Notes: generated by a model from the letters alone, not told the origin. A stretch of DNA of 64,000 nucleotides from Mactra quadrangularis (GCA_025267735.1 CM046306.1:32195919-32259918), one strand, 5' to 3'; shown: positions 1-12,074, counted from the first letter of the stretch. A program made the numbers and translations.

Positions 1-2400
1 TTGCGAATAGACTTCTGAATAGACTTTTGAATGGACATCTGTCTATTTGCAACTTATAACAGTCTACAGACACATTCATAATGCATATATATGATTTTTG
101 CGAAAAGACTTCTGAATAGACTTTTGAATGGACATCTGTCTATTTGCAACTTTATAACAGTCTACAGACACATTCATAATGCATATATATGATTTTTGCG
201 AAAAGACTTCTGAATAGACTTTTGAATGGACAGCTCTCTATTCGAAAATCTTTAATAGACTTCTGGATCATTATGGACGCATTTACCAGATTTTGTGAAT
301 AGACTTCTGAATAGACTTTTGAATGGACATCTGTCTATTTGCAACTTTATAACAGTCTACAGACACATTCATAATGCATTTATATGATTTTTGCGAAAAG
401 ACTTTTGAATAGTTTTTTGAATGGACATCTGTCTATTTGCAACTTTATAACAGTCTACAAACACATTCATAATGCATATATATGATTTTTGCGAAAAGAC
501 TTCTGAAAAGACTTTTGAATGGACAGCTCTCTATTCGAAAATCTATAATAGTCTTCTGGATCATTATGGACGCATTTACCAGATTTTGTGAATAGACTTC
601 TGAATAGACTTTTGAATTGACATCTGTCCATTTGCAACTTATGACAGTCTACAGACACATTCATAATGCATATATATGATTTTTGCGAAAAGACTTCTGA
701 ATAGACATTTAAATGGACATCTGTCTATTTGCAACTTTATAACAGTCTACAGACACATTCATAATGCATATATTTGATTTTGCGAAAAGACTTCTGAATA
801 GACTTTTGAATGGACAGCTCTCTATACGAAAATCTATAATAGACTTCTGGATCATTATGGACGCATTTACCAGAATTTGCGAATAGACTTCTGAATAGAC
901 TTTTGAATGGACATCTGTCTATTTGCAACTTTATAACAGTCTACAGACACATTCATAATGCATATATATGATTTTTGCGAAAAGACTTCTGAAAAGACTT
1001 TTGAATGGACATCTGTCTATTTGCAACTTTATAACAGTCTACAGACACATTCATAATGCATATATATGATTTTTGGGAAAAAGACTTCTGAATAGACTTT
1101 TGAATGGACATCTGTCCATTTGCAACTTTATAACAGTCTACAGACACATTCATAATGCATATATATGATTTTTGCGAAAAGACTTCTGAATAGACTTTTG
1201 AATGGACATCTGTCTATTTGCAACTTTATTACAGTCTACAGACACATTCATAATGCATATATTTGATTTTGCGAATAAACTTCTGAAAAGACTTTTGAAT
1301 GGACAGCTCTCTTTTGGAAACTCTATAATAGACTTCTAACACATTCTGAACGCATTTACCGATTTTTTCGAATAGACTTCTGAAAAGACTTTGAATGGAC
1401 ATCTTTCTATTCGCTACTTTATATCAGAATTCAGCCACATTCTAAATGCATATGCATATGATGTTGCGAATAGACTTCTGAATAGACATTTGAATGGACA
1501 GCAGTGTATTCGCTACTGTTTGTAAGTTCTGACTCATTCTGAACGCATTTTACAAATTTTGCGAATAGACTTCTGAATAGACTTTTGAATGGACAGCTCT
1601 CTATTCGAACTCTATAATAGAATAGACTTCTGAATAGACATTTAAATGGACATCTGTCTATTTGCAATTTTTAAATAGACTACAGACACATTCTTTAAGC
1701 ATATATATGATTTTGCGAATAGACTTCTGAATAAACTTTTGAATGGACAGCTCTCTATTTGTAAATCTAAAATAGACTTCTGACTCATTCCAATCGCATT
1801 CACCAGATTTTCAAATAGACTTTTGAATAGACATTTGAATGGATATCTGTCAATTCCAAACTTAATAATAGACTTCAGACACAGTCTTAAAGCACATATA
1901 TGATTTTGTGAATAGATATCCGAATAGACTTTTGAATGAACATTTGTCCCTGGCATTTTGGGAATAGACATCTTGCTCATTCAGATTGCATCACTATGTT
2001 TTTGCGAATAAACTTCTGAATAGACTTTTGAATGGACTTTTGTCTCTTTGCGTATTCCACGAGAAGACTTTTAAATCTGTTTGATTGCATTACTGGTTTT
2101 TTTCGAAAAGACTTCGGAAAAGACTTTTGAATGGACATTTGTCTATTTATGTATTCTATGAAAAGACTTTTAAATGTGTTTGATTGCACTAGTGACTTTT
2201 TTCGAATAGACTTCTGAATAGATTTCCGAATAGACAGCTGTCTTTTCGGCATTTTGTGTACAGATTTTTGTACAGATTTTTGAACTTACCTATATCTATG
2301 TATACAGTAAATGCGAATAGATTTCTGCATGAATAGACTTCTCAATACATAGCTGTCTATTGAGCGAATGGACTTTTGAATAGAGAATAGACAATAGATA
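1..2400. repeat. Satellite array of ~97-98 bp units (two unit types)
   Basis: Nearly the whole stretch is tandem repeat. The shared part of each unit is a 12-bp step, GAATAGACTTCT / GAATAGACTTTT / GAATGGACATCT. Type A (about 98 bp) continues with a block containing ACAGTCTACAGACACATTC and GCATATATATG. Type B (about 97 bp) continues with GCTCTCTATTCGAAAATCT and ATTATGGACGCATTTACC. The types are interspersed rather than strictly alternating. Units from about 1300 onward are more diverged, and the array decays into short GAATAGACTT pieces by about 2400. It runs off the left edge of the window. Lys/Ser-rich minus-strand ORFs here are translations of the repeat, not genes. Confidence 0.93.
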
Positions 2401-4936
2401 GCTAACTTCACAGACCTAATTAAAGAGTAAATATAAAATATAGTGTGACAATATTAACCTGATCTTGCACTACCTAATTATAATAATTACACACTTCACT
2501 TACATAAAACCGTGAGTTTCCGTATGTGTGTATATGGTTATACGCGTGTTTATAACAGCCTTTGTGACTATAAATCAATTTTGCAAAAGTGGCATGTTAC
2601 TGTACACAGTTTTGCATAAAGGTCAAGCTCAGGTTAATTTTGTCGGACTATACATACATGTAATTATATACCTTCAATAAAGCATCATTGTTTGTTGCTA
2701 TACTGTTTATTTTAGGATAAATGCAGGATAAATGATCTTATATAATTAAATTGGACTGCATATTTTAACAAATCACTTAGAATTGTTTTGTCCAGTAAAC
2801 TCTCATTGGGTCCAGTAAAAATCCGTTTGCTAGACCGAATGTCCAGTGCTGATGTAAGTTTAGCGTGAAGACTGAAATTTACTCACGGTGTTTGTTATTG
2901 TTTGATTTTAGTAGTATGCCCCCTTTTTACTGGATAAGGACTGGGTATCCTAAATACACTTGGGACCAAAAATTTCTTTACACATGTTAAATTTTGATGA
3001 TTTGGAATATTCTATGATATACTTTGTCTTAACCCTTCACTGGTTGCGACATGTATGTAAAGTAGCCAGTTTTTCACCATTACGCGCCAGGGCTATTTCA
3101 AGATGCTCTAATTTCATTACTAAATATCATACAGATATGCAACTTGGCCAAGTTATTCCCTGGGTGAATGTCTTTCAGAAAAACCAAGTTGAGCCCCAGT
3201 TACCATGACAACGCTGGGGCGGAGCAAAAACGTCAAAAATTGCAATTTTCGCTCTTTCCAGCCCACATTTGCATATCAAACAGTAATATTTTCCCAAATT
3301 AAGGTCTTAAGTGCCAGGTCTTTTCAGAGACTGAAAACATGTTTTCTTATCAGCATTTGGCGCCAGTTCTCTGCACTCAATGACCCCGATTTTTTTTCTG
3401 GCGATGAGGGGCGCTGGGCCCCCTTCAAACCCCAGCAACAAAGGGGGGGCACATCCCTCCCTTCGAAACCCCCCTGAGACATCTTTTGATGGGAGAGGCG
3501 CACGAAAAAGCTTATTTTTTGGGGGAAACTATCCTGTAGTGAAATTCACTAAATCTAGTTAAAAAAGCACCATTTTCAAGGCTGTGGCGGCCATTTTGGA
3601 GGGGGTCTAAACACGTCAAAATGCGTCATTGGGCGGGGATAGGTACGAATGTACAGTCACGAACGTCAGTTATGTTCTTTCTTATACATTTGTATTATGA
3701 AAATACAAAAACAATATCAAACAAAACGTGTCTGCAATATTTTGTCAATGGAAAAGAATAGAAAAAATGCATGAGTCAAGAAACGTTTGGACCCCAGAGT
3801 ATTATCTTTAACCATTAAATCTTAGCTATAGATCGAATATGGCTTCAGTAGAGTATGACTCTAGCTAGGTTCTCCTTTCTTTCCTAAGTGATAGTTTACT
3901 TAATTATTTTATAATTGGCCTTATTAGTGACCGCATTCTTATGAATCTTTGGAATTTGCTTTAGCATGATTATCACAACATTTTCTGTATTGTTAGAGTT
4001 TACGTACGTTATATATATTTTAGTGTCTGTTTGGTTAGTGTTCACGTTTGTTATATATTTTTTAGGTTGCCACTGTGGTCTATGAATCGAAACGAATAAG
4101 AAATGAAGAAAGATCTACTTTGAATTTGTTTAAAGATTAAATGGAAACATTAAGTTTGGATATAAGTTCCAATGGTAAGTAGATTGATGATTTATTGATA
4201 GCATATGTATACGTGTATCCGGAATCCTCTGTTTTTACCGTTACTTGTTGCTTTGATATAATATTGAATTACCTTCTCGGTTCTAGTTTACACAATTGAT
4301 GTAGTTTTAACAAAATATAATGTACAGGAGTTACTTGTACCTTTTATGTATTGTAATTAGCTCTTGATTCTAAGACCTTTCGGTAGCTTTTCTAAAACGA
4401 TTAACTCGGTTATGGTTTATATACATATATATATGGTATACTGTGGCGACTAAACAAAACCTTTCGTTGATTGTTGTCTTCGAAATTTGTCTATGAGGGT
4501 TTTTTGACGATTGTAAATGTTGGTGTCGTTTGAAGAGCAAAGCCTCAGCTATGCATGCATCTATAAATCAGGAAAATAGAACGATTTATAATGTAGAAAC
4601 TGACCACTAGTTGAGCTGAGGTAAACTTCTACCGTTTTATAAGTAACATAATTATACATAATCCACCGAACGTTTGGAGACATTTTCACTTAGTAAGCTT
4701 ACTGCATAGGTTTAATAAAAATTGATAACAATTTTGTTTTTTCGTTTTGCTTATCTTTCGTTGTGGTACTGTTTGTTGTTGAGACTATCTAAGTAGCATA
4801 ATATCTGTATTATAGAAAAGATTTACATTGAATTTGGGTATTGAGCCTTTTGGATATCAGATGCTGAATCTTATAAACATGACGCATTCATGAAATTTGA
4901 TTTCATTTAATCATCTACGATATTGAATGCATAGAA
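2401..4936. other. No gene recognised; AT-rich interspersed DNA
   Basis: I see no convincing exon or RNA gene. Around 3200-3620 the base composition changes, with G-runs and C-runs (for example near 3420-3480) and a GGGCGGGG patch near 3635. This suggests an old dispersed repeat, but I found no paired ends or target-site duplication. The remainder is AT-rich sequence with short microsatellite traces near 4425. Confidence 0.5.
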
Positions 4937-5223
4937 AACCCGGGTCGATAGCGCAATTGGTAGCGCGCCGGGATTTGGATACTCGTGCCCGAGGGGAGGC
5001 GGGTTCGAATCCCACCCGGGGAGGTTATACCCTTCCATGAAAATTAGACAATAGTGTCAATTTTCCTCCATTAATTAGATAATATGGAGAAGTTTCCGGC
5101 CTTGTGGAAGGGTAGGTGAGTACTGGTTATAGACAAAGGTCCAGGAAAGCTATGTTAGGTGCGCTGGACGCCGTGAAATGACCTAAAATGTGTTGATACG
5201 GCATTAAATCCAATAAATAAATA
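4937..5223 (+). mobile_element. tRNA-derived SINE, family 1, with target-site duplication
   Basis: The head looks like a tRNA gene. An A-box-like TAGCGCAATTGG is followed by a B-box-like GGTTCGAATCC inside GGCGGGTTCGAATCCCACCC. A body unrelated to tRNA follows, ending in GGCATTAAATCCAATAAATAAA. It is flanked by the 13-bp direct repeat TGAATGCATAGAA at 4924-4936 and 5224-5236, the signature of LINE-dependent retroposition. A second, older copy lies on the minus strand at about 26082-26342. It is not a working tRNA gene, because the acceptor stem does not close around the head alone. Confidence 0.9.
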
Positions 5224-5476
5224 TGAATGCATAGAATAATAATGGTTTTACCGAAAACAATCGATGAAATTTAAGTTATTTAATTATTATATTTTCATTG
5301 TCTCCGAACTTTTAATGGGTGCTGTATATGTGTTTACGGCTCGGAACAATGCCAGTCACCTATATCTACGAGAAAATACGCATTAGAGGAATTCTACATT
5401 AAAAGTTAATAAGAAGTATACATTGGTATAACATCGTTTAACAAAATTCGTGTTTTCTCTCTGAACATTTGTTTAA

Positions 5477-5646
5477 GAAATAACTTACAGTTGTCTATAT
5501 TTTGTTGTCTAATAAAATATAGGTACGAGTTGTGATGCGCGTATGATTAAATCACGAGTGCTTTAGCATGGGTGATTTAATAAGCGCATCAAACGAGTGC
5601 CTATAATTTATTAGACAACAAAATATAGACAACTGTAAGTTATTTC
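5477..5646. mobile_element. Hairpin (near-palindromic) element, probably a MITE
   Basis: The left arm begins GAAATAACTTACAGTTGTCT and the right arm ends with its reverse complement AGACAACTGTAAGTTATTTC. Pairing continues inward through CTATATTTTGTTGTCTAATAAA and again through GATGCGC...TTAAATCAC, leaving a loop of about 15 nt. A related fragment (GCTATATTTTGTTGAATAATAAA, then CACGTGCCTATGTTAGAAT) occurs at 5930-6010, which suggests a family. No transposase is present and no target-site duplication was resolved. Confidence 0.7.
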
Positions 5647-6545
5647 GATTCTAACATCGTAAAATACATCCGTAGAAAAGATATATTTATAGAACTATTT
5701 TTAACTGTCAGAAACGTCATGCTGTTGAAATCCACCCCAGTGCAAAGGCCGAAAATAGCATTTATTTACACAATTCTCACGGATAGGTGTTTCTTATTCC
5801 GAACAAAAAATATTAAAATCTTAATCATAGAATAGAAACCAAATTGTAAAAGTCAACCCTTATAAACTCGGGCGCCATTTTCGGCTTTGCGCATTTAACG
5901 TGGGGAGTAAAATTTCAACAGCCGTCACGAGCTATATTTTGTTGAATAATAAAGCATAGATGACGTCACATTAAATAAAGAGTGAAAACGCACGTGCCTA
6001 TGTTAGAATTATAAACATTGGTCGATGTATCGTTTTCGTTCAAAAGTTTCAATTAAATGTTTGTTTTGTTATAGGAATAACCCTGTTTATTGTGCTTGTT
6101 ATGAATAAACCTGTGTGAAACAAGATTACATTTGATGCTTAAAAAATTAGCAGTATGAAAACTACAGCAGTTCGATCTATCTTGCTGTTGTTCCTGTCTG
6201 CATAAAGATTAAAACTACAGCAGTAAGATCTATCTTGCTGTTTTTCTTGATGTCATTTCAGAAAAAACACATACCAAAACATAACACCATTTTCAATTTA
6301 TTTGATCTTACTGCTGTTTCTAACTTCACGTTGATTAATCTTTCTGCTGTTACTGATGTAACTGCTGTTTCTGTTAACTTTTTATACATTTACATTTGTA
6401 CCATTTCAGAATGTTTTGAACCTACAGACTCATCAGAAATGCTGCTTGACAAACGGGTCTATATAACAGTATGGTTCCTTCTACAAACCGGATGAATTAA
6501 CAGAATATGAAACTACATGGACAGTTATGACCTGGCCCTATCCAA
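5647..6545. repeat. Interspersed DNA with duplicated CAGCAGTAAGATC motif
   Basis: No gene is seen. At about 6158-6190 and 6208-6245 a segment containing ACAGCAGT..GATCTATCTTGCTGT is present twice, about 50 bp apart. It is followed by CTGCTGTTTCT and CTGCTGTTACTG at 6305-6375. The same GTAAGATC palindrome-like motif recurs near 20680-20950, so this is part of a dispersed repeat family. Confidence 0.5.
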
Positions 6546-7260
6546 ATTTAACAAGTCGTCTCGGACTTATTGTCCTTGAGATGTTTGTTGTCCAATATCG
6601 CGTGGATTGTAACCTTTGACCTGCTTATGCATTGCCATGCATAATTACCTTTACAGTTTTGCAAAAATGTGTGATTTGTTACTAAATTTTACATATATTT
6701 TAGAATTTAAAAACATATTTGTAAAAAGATGTCAATGAATACCAATTCCATTTCAAATTTAAAATTCTATTATAACACATAACACGAAAATACTTCAGAA
6801 ATAATATTAAAACTAGCTTTTTACAAGTGTAAAGGTAATTCTGAGTGGTACTGTAAATAACAAGTCATCTCGGACATTTTGTCCTTGAGATGTTTGTTGT
6901 CCTATTACGCGTGGATTTAAAATTCGACCTGCTCCTATTTAACAAGTCGTCTCGGACTTTCGTCCTTGAGATGTTTGTTGTCCAATTACGCGTGGATTTT
7001 AAAATTTGGCCTGCTCATATTTAACAAGTCGTCTCGGACTTTCGTCCTTGAGATGTTTGTTGTCCAATTACGCGTGGATTTTAAAATTCGGCCTGCTCAC
7101 ATTTAACAAGTCGTCTCGGACTTTTGTCCTTGAGATGTTTGTTGTCCAATTACGCGTGGATTTTAAAATTTGGCCTGCTCATATTTAACAAGTCGTCTCG
7201 GACTTTCGTCCTTGAGATGTTTGTAGTCCAATCACGCGTGCATGTTGAAATTTGACCTTT
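6546..7260. repeat. Tandem repeat, ~83-85 bp unit
   Basis: Units contain AACAAGTCGTCTCGGACTTT, GTCCTTGAGATGTTTGTTGT and CCAATTACGCGTGGATTTTA. One isolated unit sits at about 6546-6620. Five contiguous units run from about 6855 to 7260, starting near 6857, 6940, 7023, 7104 and 7189. Two decayed units recur at 19020-19150. In both places a long GTT/GCT trinucleotide tract follows, so the unit and the tract probably belong to one composite repeat. Confidence 0.88.
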
Positions 7261-9217
7261 TAGTTATCGTTGCTGTTTTTTATTATGATGTTGACAGGTG
7301 AGGTGATTTTATACTTATTTCTATTGCTGGTGCCGTTGTTGTTATAGTTTATGCGGCTGTTGTTGATTATGCTGTTGTTTTTGTTGGTTCTTTTGTTGCT
7401 ACTGTTGTTTAATTGCTGTAGTTGTTTAGTTGCTAATGTTGTTGCTGTTGCTCTCGTTGCTGCTATTGTTTAGTTGGTAGTTGTTGTTTTGTTGCTGCTG
7501 TTGTTTGGTCGCTGCTGTATTTTTGTTGCCGTTGCTGTTGCTTTGTTGCTGTTTTTGCTTTCGTTGCTGTTACTGTTGATGTGCAGTTTCTGTTGTTGTT
7601 ACTGCTGCTGTCACTTTGTTGCTTTTATTGTTGTCACTGTTGTTACCGTTGATGTTTCTGCTGTTAACACTGTTGTTGTTGCTGCCTCTGTTGCTTTTCT
7701 TGCTGTTGCTGTTACTGTTGTTGTTACTGATCTTGTTGTGAAAACTACTGTCACTGTTGTTGTTGTTGTTGTAGATGTGCTGTTTCTGTTGTTGCTGTTG
7801 TCACTGTTGTTGTTGCTGCCTCTGTTGCTTTTCTTTTTGTTAGTGTTACTGTTGTTGATGTTGTTGTTTTTGTTGTTACTACTGACTCTGTTAATGAGTT
7901 GATTGTTACTGTTACTGTTGTTGCTGCTGCTGCTGTTGTTGTTGTGTGACAATTGCAGTTTACTGGTAAGTAAAAAATCCGCGAAATTGTAGTGTTTTGC
8001 GTAACTTAGCCTGGAGTGCAAATTTTCCTCGAACTTATCAGGCGAATGTACTCGTGCTAAAAGACTTCCCCTTTAACTGAAGTTGCCGCCCCTTCCTTGT
8101 ACGACAATTGTGCCGACTTAAAATCTAGGTTTTTTTTCTCGTTTTGTTTTCTTATTGTATGTTATATAGGGGGTTTCCTCCCCAGAATCCCCTCTTTATA
8201 TGTTTAAGTGTGGAATAAAATGGCCTCCATTGTATTGTTATACTACCATAGCAACGAAAGCGCATCCACTTTTTCCGGTTAGGCATGCAGAAAAGTGGTA
8301 AACAAACTCGCACCAGTAATCTCCTGTGCTACTGCTGTTGTTGTCGCTGCTGTTTCTGTGGTGGTAATTGTTGCTGTTTTTCTTGTTGCTGCTGGTGTTG
8401 TTGCTGTTGTTTCTGTGATTGTTATTCCTGCTGCTACTCTTGTTGTTGCTGCTGCTTTTGTTGTAGCTGTTGTTGTTGCTGCTGAAGTTTCTGTGATTGT
8501 TGTTGTTGCTGCTGTTGTTGATAGTTTTGCTGCTGTTTGTGTGATTAATGCAGCTGCTGTTTCTATGGTTGTTGATGTTTTTGTGGTCGTAATTGCTGTA
8601 GCTGCTGTTTCTGTAGTAGAAGTTGCTGTTTATTTGGTTATTATTGCTGGTGATGCTGTTTCTGTACTAGTTATTATTGCTGTTTCTGAAGTTGTCACTG
8701 TTTGTGTGGTTGTTGTTGCTGCTATTTCTGTAGTAGTTGTTGTTGTTTGTGTGGTTGCTGTTGCAGGTGCTGCTGTTTCTGTAGTAGTTTGTTAGTGTGG
8801 TTGTAATTGCTGGTGCTCCAGTTTCTGAAGTAGTTTTTGTTTGTTGTGTGGTTGTTATTGCTGGTTTTGCTACTGCAGTTGTTGCTGCTGCTGTTTCTAA
8901 AGTTGTTGTTGTTGCTTTTTCAATGGTTGTTATTGCTGGTGCTGCTGTTTCTGTAGCAATTGTTGTTGTTGTTTGTGTGATAGTTATTGCTGGTGCTGCT
9001 GCTTCTGTAGTAGTAATTGTTGTTGTTTCTATGGTTGTTATTGCTGGTGTTTCTGTGGTTGTAGTTGTTGTTTGTGTGATTGTAATTGCTGGTGTTGTTG
9101 CTGTTATTGATGTGCTACTGTTTCGATAATTGATGTTGCTGGTGTTGCTGCTTCTGTAGTAGAAGTTGTTGTTGCTTGTGTGGAAGTCATTGCTGGTGCT
9201 GCTTTTTTGTGTAGTAA
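7261..9217. repeat. Degenerate (GTT/GCT)n trinucleotide repeat tract
   Basis: Nearly 2 kb is built from TTG, CTG and GTT triplets with scattered interruptions. It is interrupted at about 7950-8290 by non-repetitive sequence. From 8300 a longer period appears, with GTTGCTGTTTCTGTAGTAGT recurring. Because the unit length is a multiple of three, several frames stay open on both strands (for example Val-rich at 8295-8795 and Asn/Ser-rich on the minus strand). These are simple-sequence translations, not genes. Confidence 0.9.
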
Positions 9218-9366
9218 GCCGCGGCCGTGGCGTAGTAGTTAGCTTGTCTGACTTTGAATCCGGAGATCTCGAGTTCGAGCCCAGTCGCGGTAGGTCATAC
9301 CCTATACATGAGTTGTCGGCTTCGTTGTAGGGTAAGTTATGTACTTGTGATAGAAATGTGTCCAGG
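9218..9366 (+). mobile_element. tRNA-derived SINE head, family 2 (copy 1)
   Basis: The head GCCGCGGCCGTGGCGTAGTA has an A-box-like TGGCGTAGTAGTTAG and a B-box-like GAGTTCGAGCCC. It is followed by the conserved body words GAGTTGTCGGCTTCG, GTAGGGTAAG and GAAATGTGTCCAGG. A fuller member of the family lies at 58664-58912. Here the body stops at GTCCAGG. The expected 3' tail (AAACCTATAGTAGGAAGAGC) appears 0.7 kb downstream at about 10083, so this copy seems split. Confidence 0.75.
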
Positions 9367-10015
9367 GATGTGTTTTATTTCTGAAATCATGATTCTGATT
9401 AAGCATACAATCTTAATCATGATATTGATGTTAATAAAACATATTGATTAGGCTTATTGTTTAATATGGTTACTAACATTAATGTGGCAGAAAAGAAAAT
9501 ACTTATTGCGAGTGCCTTGCAGATCCAGAGCCGACCCGCCGGTCCGTCGAAACACCCAAAAGAAAATGATTTTCATGAAAATGAATCACAAAAAATGAGT
9601 TTTCTGGCTCACAGTCAATATTTCATCTTCATTTTTTGCAACTTACTTAATATACTATGTGAATGATTACAAAATTAAGCGATTTTTATTTGAATGCGTA
9701 TATATATAGTTAATTCCTAGATTTAAAGAGTTTTCTACGCTTTATTTGTTGTTTTCTTGGTTTTAAGGGGTGTCTTTGGGGTTTTTAAGTTCTTTGGGGT
9801 TCTTCGGGGTGTTTCGAAGGACCTTTATGGTGTCGACATACGAAGGCTCTGCAGTCAGTGCATTCGGAACAACCTCGGCAATCATCTTGGAAGATACAAA
9901 ATGTATATATTTAACTGGGTAGAAGATTGCCGAGGTAGTTCCGAAAGCTGTTAATGTCAGATCCGCCATCTTTGATTGCATTTTAATGAGAACATATTAA
10001 TGATTCTATAAAAAA

Positions 10016-10165
10016 ACGACTGAATCACAATCAGGATCGGTAATCCAGATTCGGGTTCGCGATAATGAAACACACCCAGTAAACCTATAGTAGGAAGAGC
10101 AGGCCATCGTTTATTGACCTGAATATGTGGTGAATACGACATTAAACCCAATTAAAATGTTTCTG
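10016..10165 (+). mobile_element. SINE family 2 3' tail segment (copy 1)
   Basis: Contains AAACCTATAGTAGGAAGAGC followed by GGCC.TCGTTTAT, ATATGTGGTGAATACGACAT and TAAACCCAATTAAAATG. This matches the end of the family-2 SINE at 58800-58870. It lies directly before the 45-bp minisatellite. A near-identical tail sits at 15347-15495 before the second minisatellite. Confidence 0.65.
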
Positions 10166-11048
10166 CAGTAGTTGTTGTTTTTTGTGTGGTAGTTATTGCA
10201 GGACTGGTGCTGTTGCTTCTTTTGAAGGTGTTTGTGTGGTTGTTATTGTTGGTGTTGCTGCTTCTATAGTAGTTGTTTGTGTGGTTGTTATTGTTTGTGT
10301 TGCTGCTTCTATAGTAGGTGTTTGTGTGGTTGTTATTGTTTGTGTTGCTGCTTCTATAGTAGGTGTTTGTGTGGTTGTTATTGTTTGTGTTGCTGCTTCT
10401 ATAGTAGGTGTTTGTGTGGTTGTTATTGTTGGTGTTGCTGCTTCTATAGTAGTTGTTTGTGTGGTTGTTATTGTTGGTGTTGCTGCTTCTATAGTAGTTG
10501 TTTGTGTGGTTGTTATTGTTGGTGTTGCTGCTTCTATAGTAGTTGTTTGTGTGGTTGTTATTGTTGGTGTTACTGCTTCTATAGTATTTGTGTGGTTGTT
10601 ATTGTGTGTGTTGCTGCTTCTATAGTAGGTGTTTGTGTGGTTGTTATTGTTTGTGTTGCTGCTTCTATAGAAGGTGTTTGTGTGGTTGTTATTGTTTGTG
10701 TTGCTGCTTCTATAGTAGGTGTTTGTGTGGTTGTTATTGTTTGTGTTGCTGCTTCTATAGTAGGCGTTTGTGTGGTTGTTATTGTTTGTGTTGCTGCTTC
10801 TATAGTAGGTGTTTGTGTGGTTGTTATTGTTTGTATTGCTGCTTCTATAGTAGTTGTTTGTGTGGTTGTTATTGTTGGTGTTGCTGCTTCTATAGTAGGT
10901 GTTTGTGTGGTTGTTATTGTTGGTGTTACTGCTTCTATAGTAGTTGTTTGTGTGGTTGTTATTGCTGGTGTTGCTGCTTCTATAGTAGGTGTTTGCTTGG
11001 TTGTTATTGTTGGTGTTGCTGCTTCTATAGTAGTTGTTTGTGTGGTTG
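10166..11048. repeat. 45-bp minisatellite
   Basis: About 19 head-to-tail units of 45 bp contain TTTGTGTGGTTGTTATTGTT and GTTGCTGCTTCTATAGTAG. Neighbouring units differ at a few positions (GGTGTT versus TGTGTT). The period is a multiple of three without stops in some frames, which produces long artificial ORFs rich in Cys/Val on the plus strand and Thr/Ile on the minus strand. Confidence 0.92.
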
Positions 11049-12055
11049 TTATTGCTGGTGTTGCTGCTGCTGTTCTTATGATTGTTATTGCTGATGTTTC
11101 TGTAGTAGATGCTGTTGTTTGAGTGGTTGTTATTGCTGGTGTTGCTGCTGCTGTTCTTATGATTGTTATTGCTGATGTTTCTGTAGTAGATGCTGTTGTT
11201 TGAGTGGTTGTTATTGCTGGTGTTGCTGCTGCTGTTCCTACGATTGTTATTGCTGATGTTTCTGTTGTAGATGCTGTTGTTTGAGTGGTTGTTATTGCTG
11301 GTGTTGCTGCTGCTGTTCTTATGATTGTTATTGCTGATGTTTCTGTAGTAGATGCTGTTGTTTGAGTGGTTGTTATTGCTGGTGTTGCTGCTGCTGTTCT
11401 TATGATTGTTATTGCTGATGTTTCTGTTGTAGATGCTGTTGTTTGAGTGGTTGTTATTGCTGGTGTTGCTGCTGCTGTTCTTATGATTGTTATTGCTGTT
11501 GTTTCTGTAGTAGATGCTGTTGTTTGTGTGGTTGTTATTGCAAGTGTTGCTGCTGTTCTTATGATTGTTATTGCTGATGTTTCTGTTGTAGATGCTGTTG
11601 TTTGAGTGGTTGTTATTGCTGGTGTTGCTGCTGCTGTTCTTATGATTGTTATTGCTGATGTTTCTGTAGTAGATGCTGTTGTTTGAGTGGTTGTTATTGC
11701 TGGTGTTGCTGCTGCTGTTCCTACGATTGTTATTGCTGATGTTTCTGTTGTAGATGCTGTTGTTTGAGTGGTTGTTATTGTTAGTGTTGCTGCTGCTGTT
11801 CTTATGATTGTTATTGCTGATGTTTCTGTAGTAGATGATGTTGTTTGAGTGGTTGTTATTGTTAGTGTTGCTGCTGCTGTTCTTATGATTGTTATTGCTG
11901 ATGTTTCTGTTGTAGATGCTGTTGTTTGAGTGGTTGTTATTGCTGGTGTTGCTGCTGCTGTTCTTATGATTGTTATTGCTGATGTTTCTGTAGTAGATGA
12001 TGTTGTTTGAGTGGTCGTTATTGCTGGTGTTACTGCTGCTTCTGTAGTAGTTGTT
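11049..12055. repeat. 81-bp minisatellite
   Basis: About twelve 81-bp units contain GTTGCTGCTGCTGTTCTTAT, GATTGTTATTGCTGATGTTT and CTGTAGTAGATGCTGTTGTT. Units follow directly on the 45-bp array and share its GTGGTTGTTATTG word, so the 81-bp unit probably grew from the shorter one. On the minus strand the unit reads as a 27-residue Thr-rich repeat in a 563-codon open frame (10579-12270). I treat this as noncoding by default (see findings). Confidence 0.9.
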
Positions 12056-12074
12056 TGTGTGGTTGTTACAGCTG

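Larger units (their letters stand above)
8820..10165. repeat. Segmental duplication, unit 1 (partner 12912-14093 plus 15342-15495)
   Basis: From about 8820 to 10008 the sequence is nearly identical to 12912-14093, at an offset of about 4.08-4.09 kb. This includes the SINE head, the 9457-9666 segment and the GGGGTTTTTAAGTTCTTTGG region. Unit 1 runs directly into ACGACTGAATCACAATCA at about 10016. In unit 2 the equivalent point is reached only at about 15347, after an extra 1.25 kb. The few differences between copies suggest a recent event. Confidence 0.85.

Noticed and set aside
467..2252. Series of Lys/Ser/Phe-rich minus-strand ORFs
   Set aside because: All lie in the satellite and reflect its 12-bp step.
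3029..3055. TTAACCCTTCACTGGTTGCG as a piggyBac end
   Set aside because: No inverted partner end and no transposase similarity nearby.
4937..5025. Functional tRNA gene
   Set aside because: The head is followed by a SINE body and flanked by a 13-bp target duplication; it is a retroposon. The tRNA-like heads at 9218, 13302, 26612, 30200, 31330 and 58664 were judged the same way.
8295..9129. Val-rich plus-strand ORFs of 110-166 codons
   Set aside because: They are translations of GTT/GCT repeats; composition is extreme, starts are arbitrary and other frames on both strands are equally open.
9254..9666. Pair of ORFs (65 and 69 codons) repeated almost exactly at 13338-13750
   Set aside because: Conservation comes from the recent DNA duplication, not coding selection; the first overlaps a SINE head.
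10232..11122. 296-codon Cys/Val-rich ORF
   Set aside because: Follows from the 45-bp period being divisible by three; no signal peptide, splice context or non-repeat portion.
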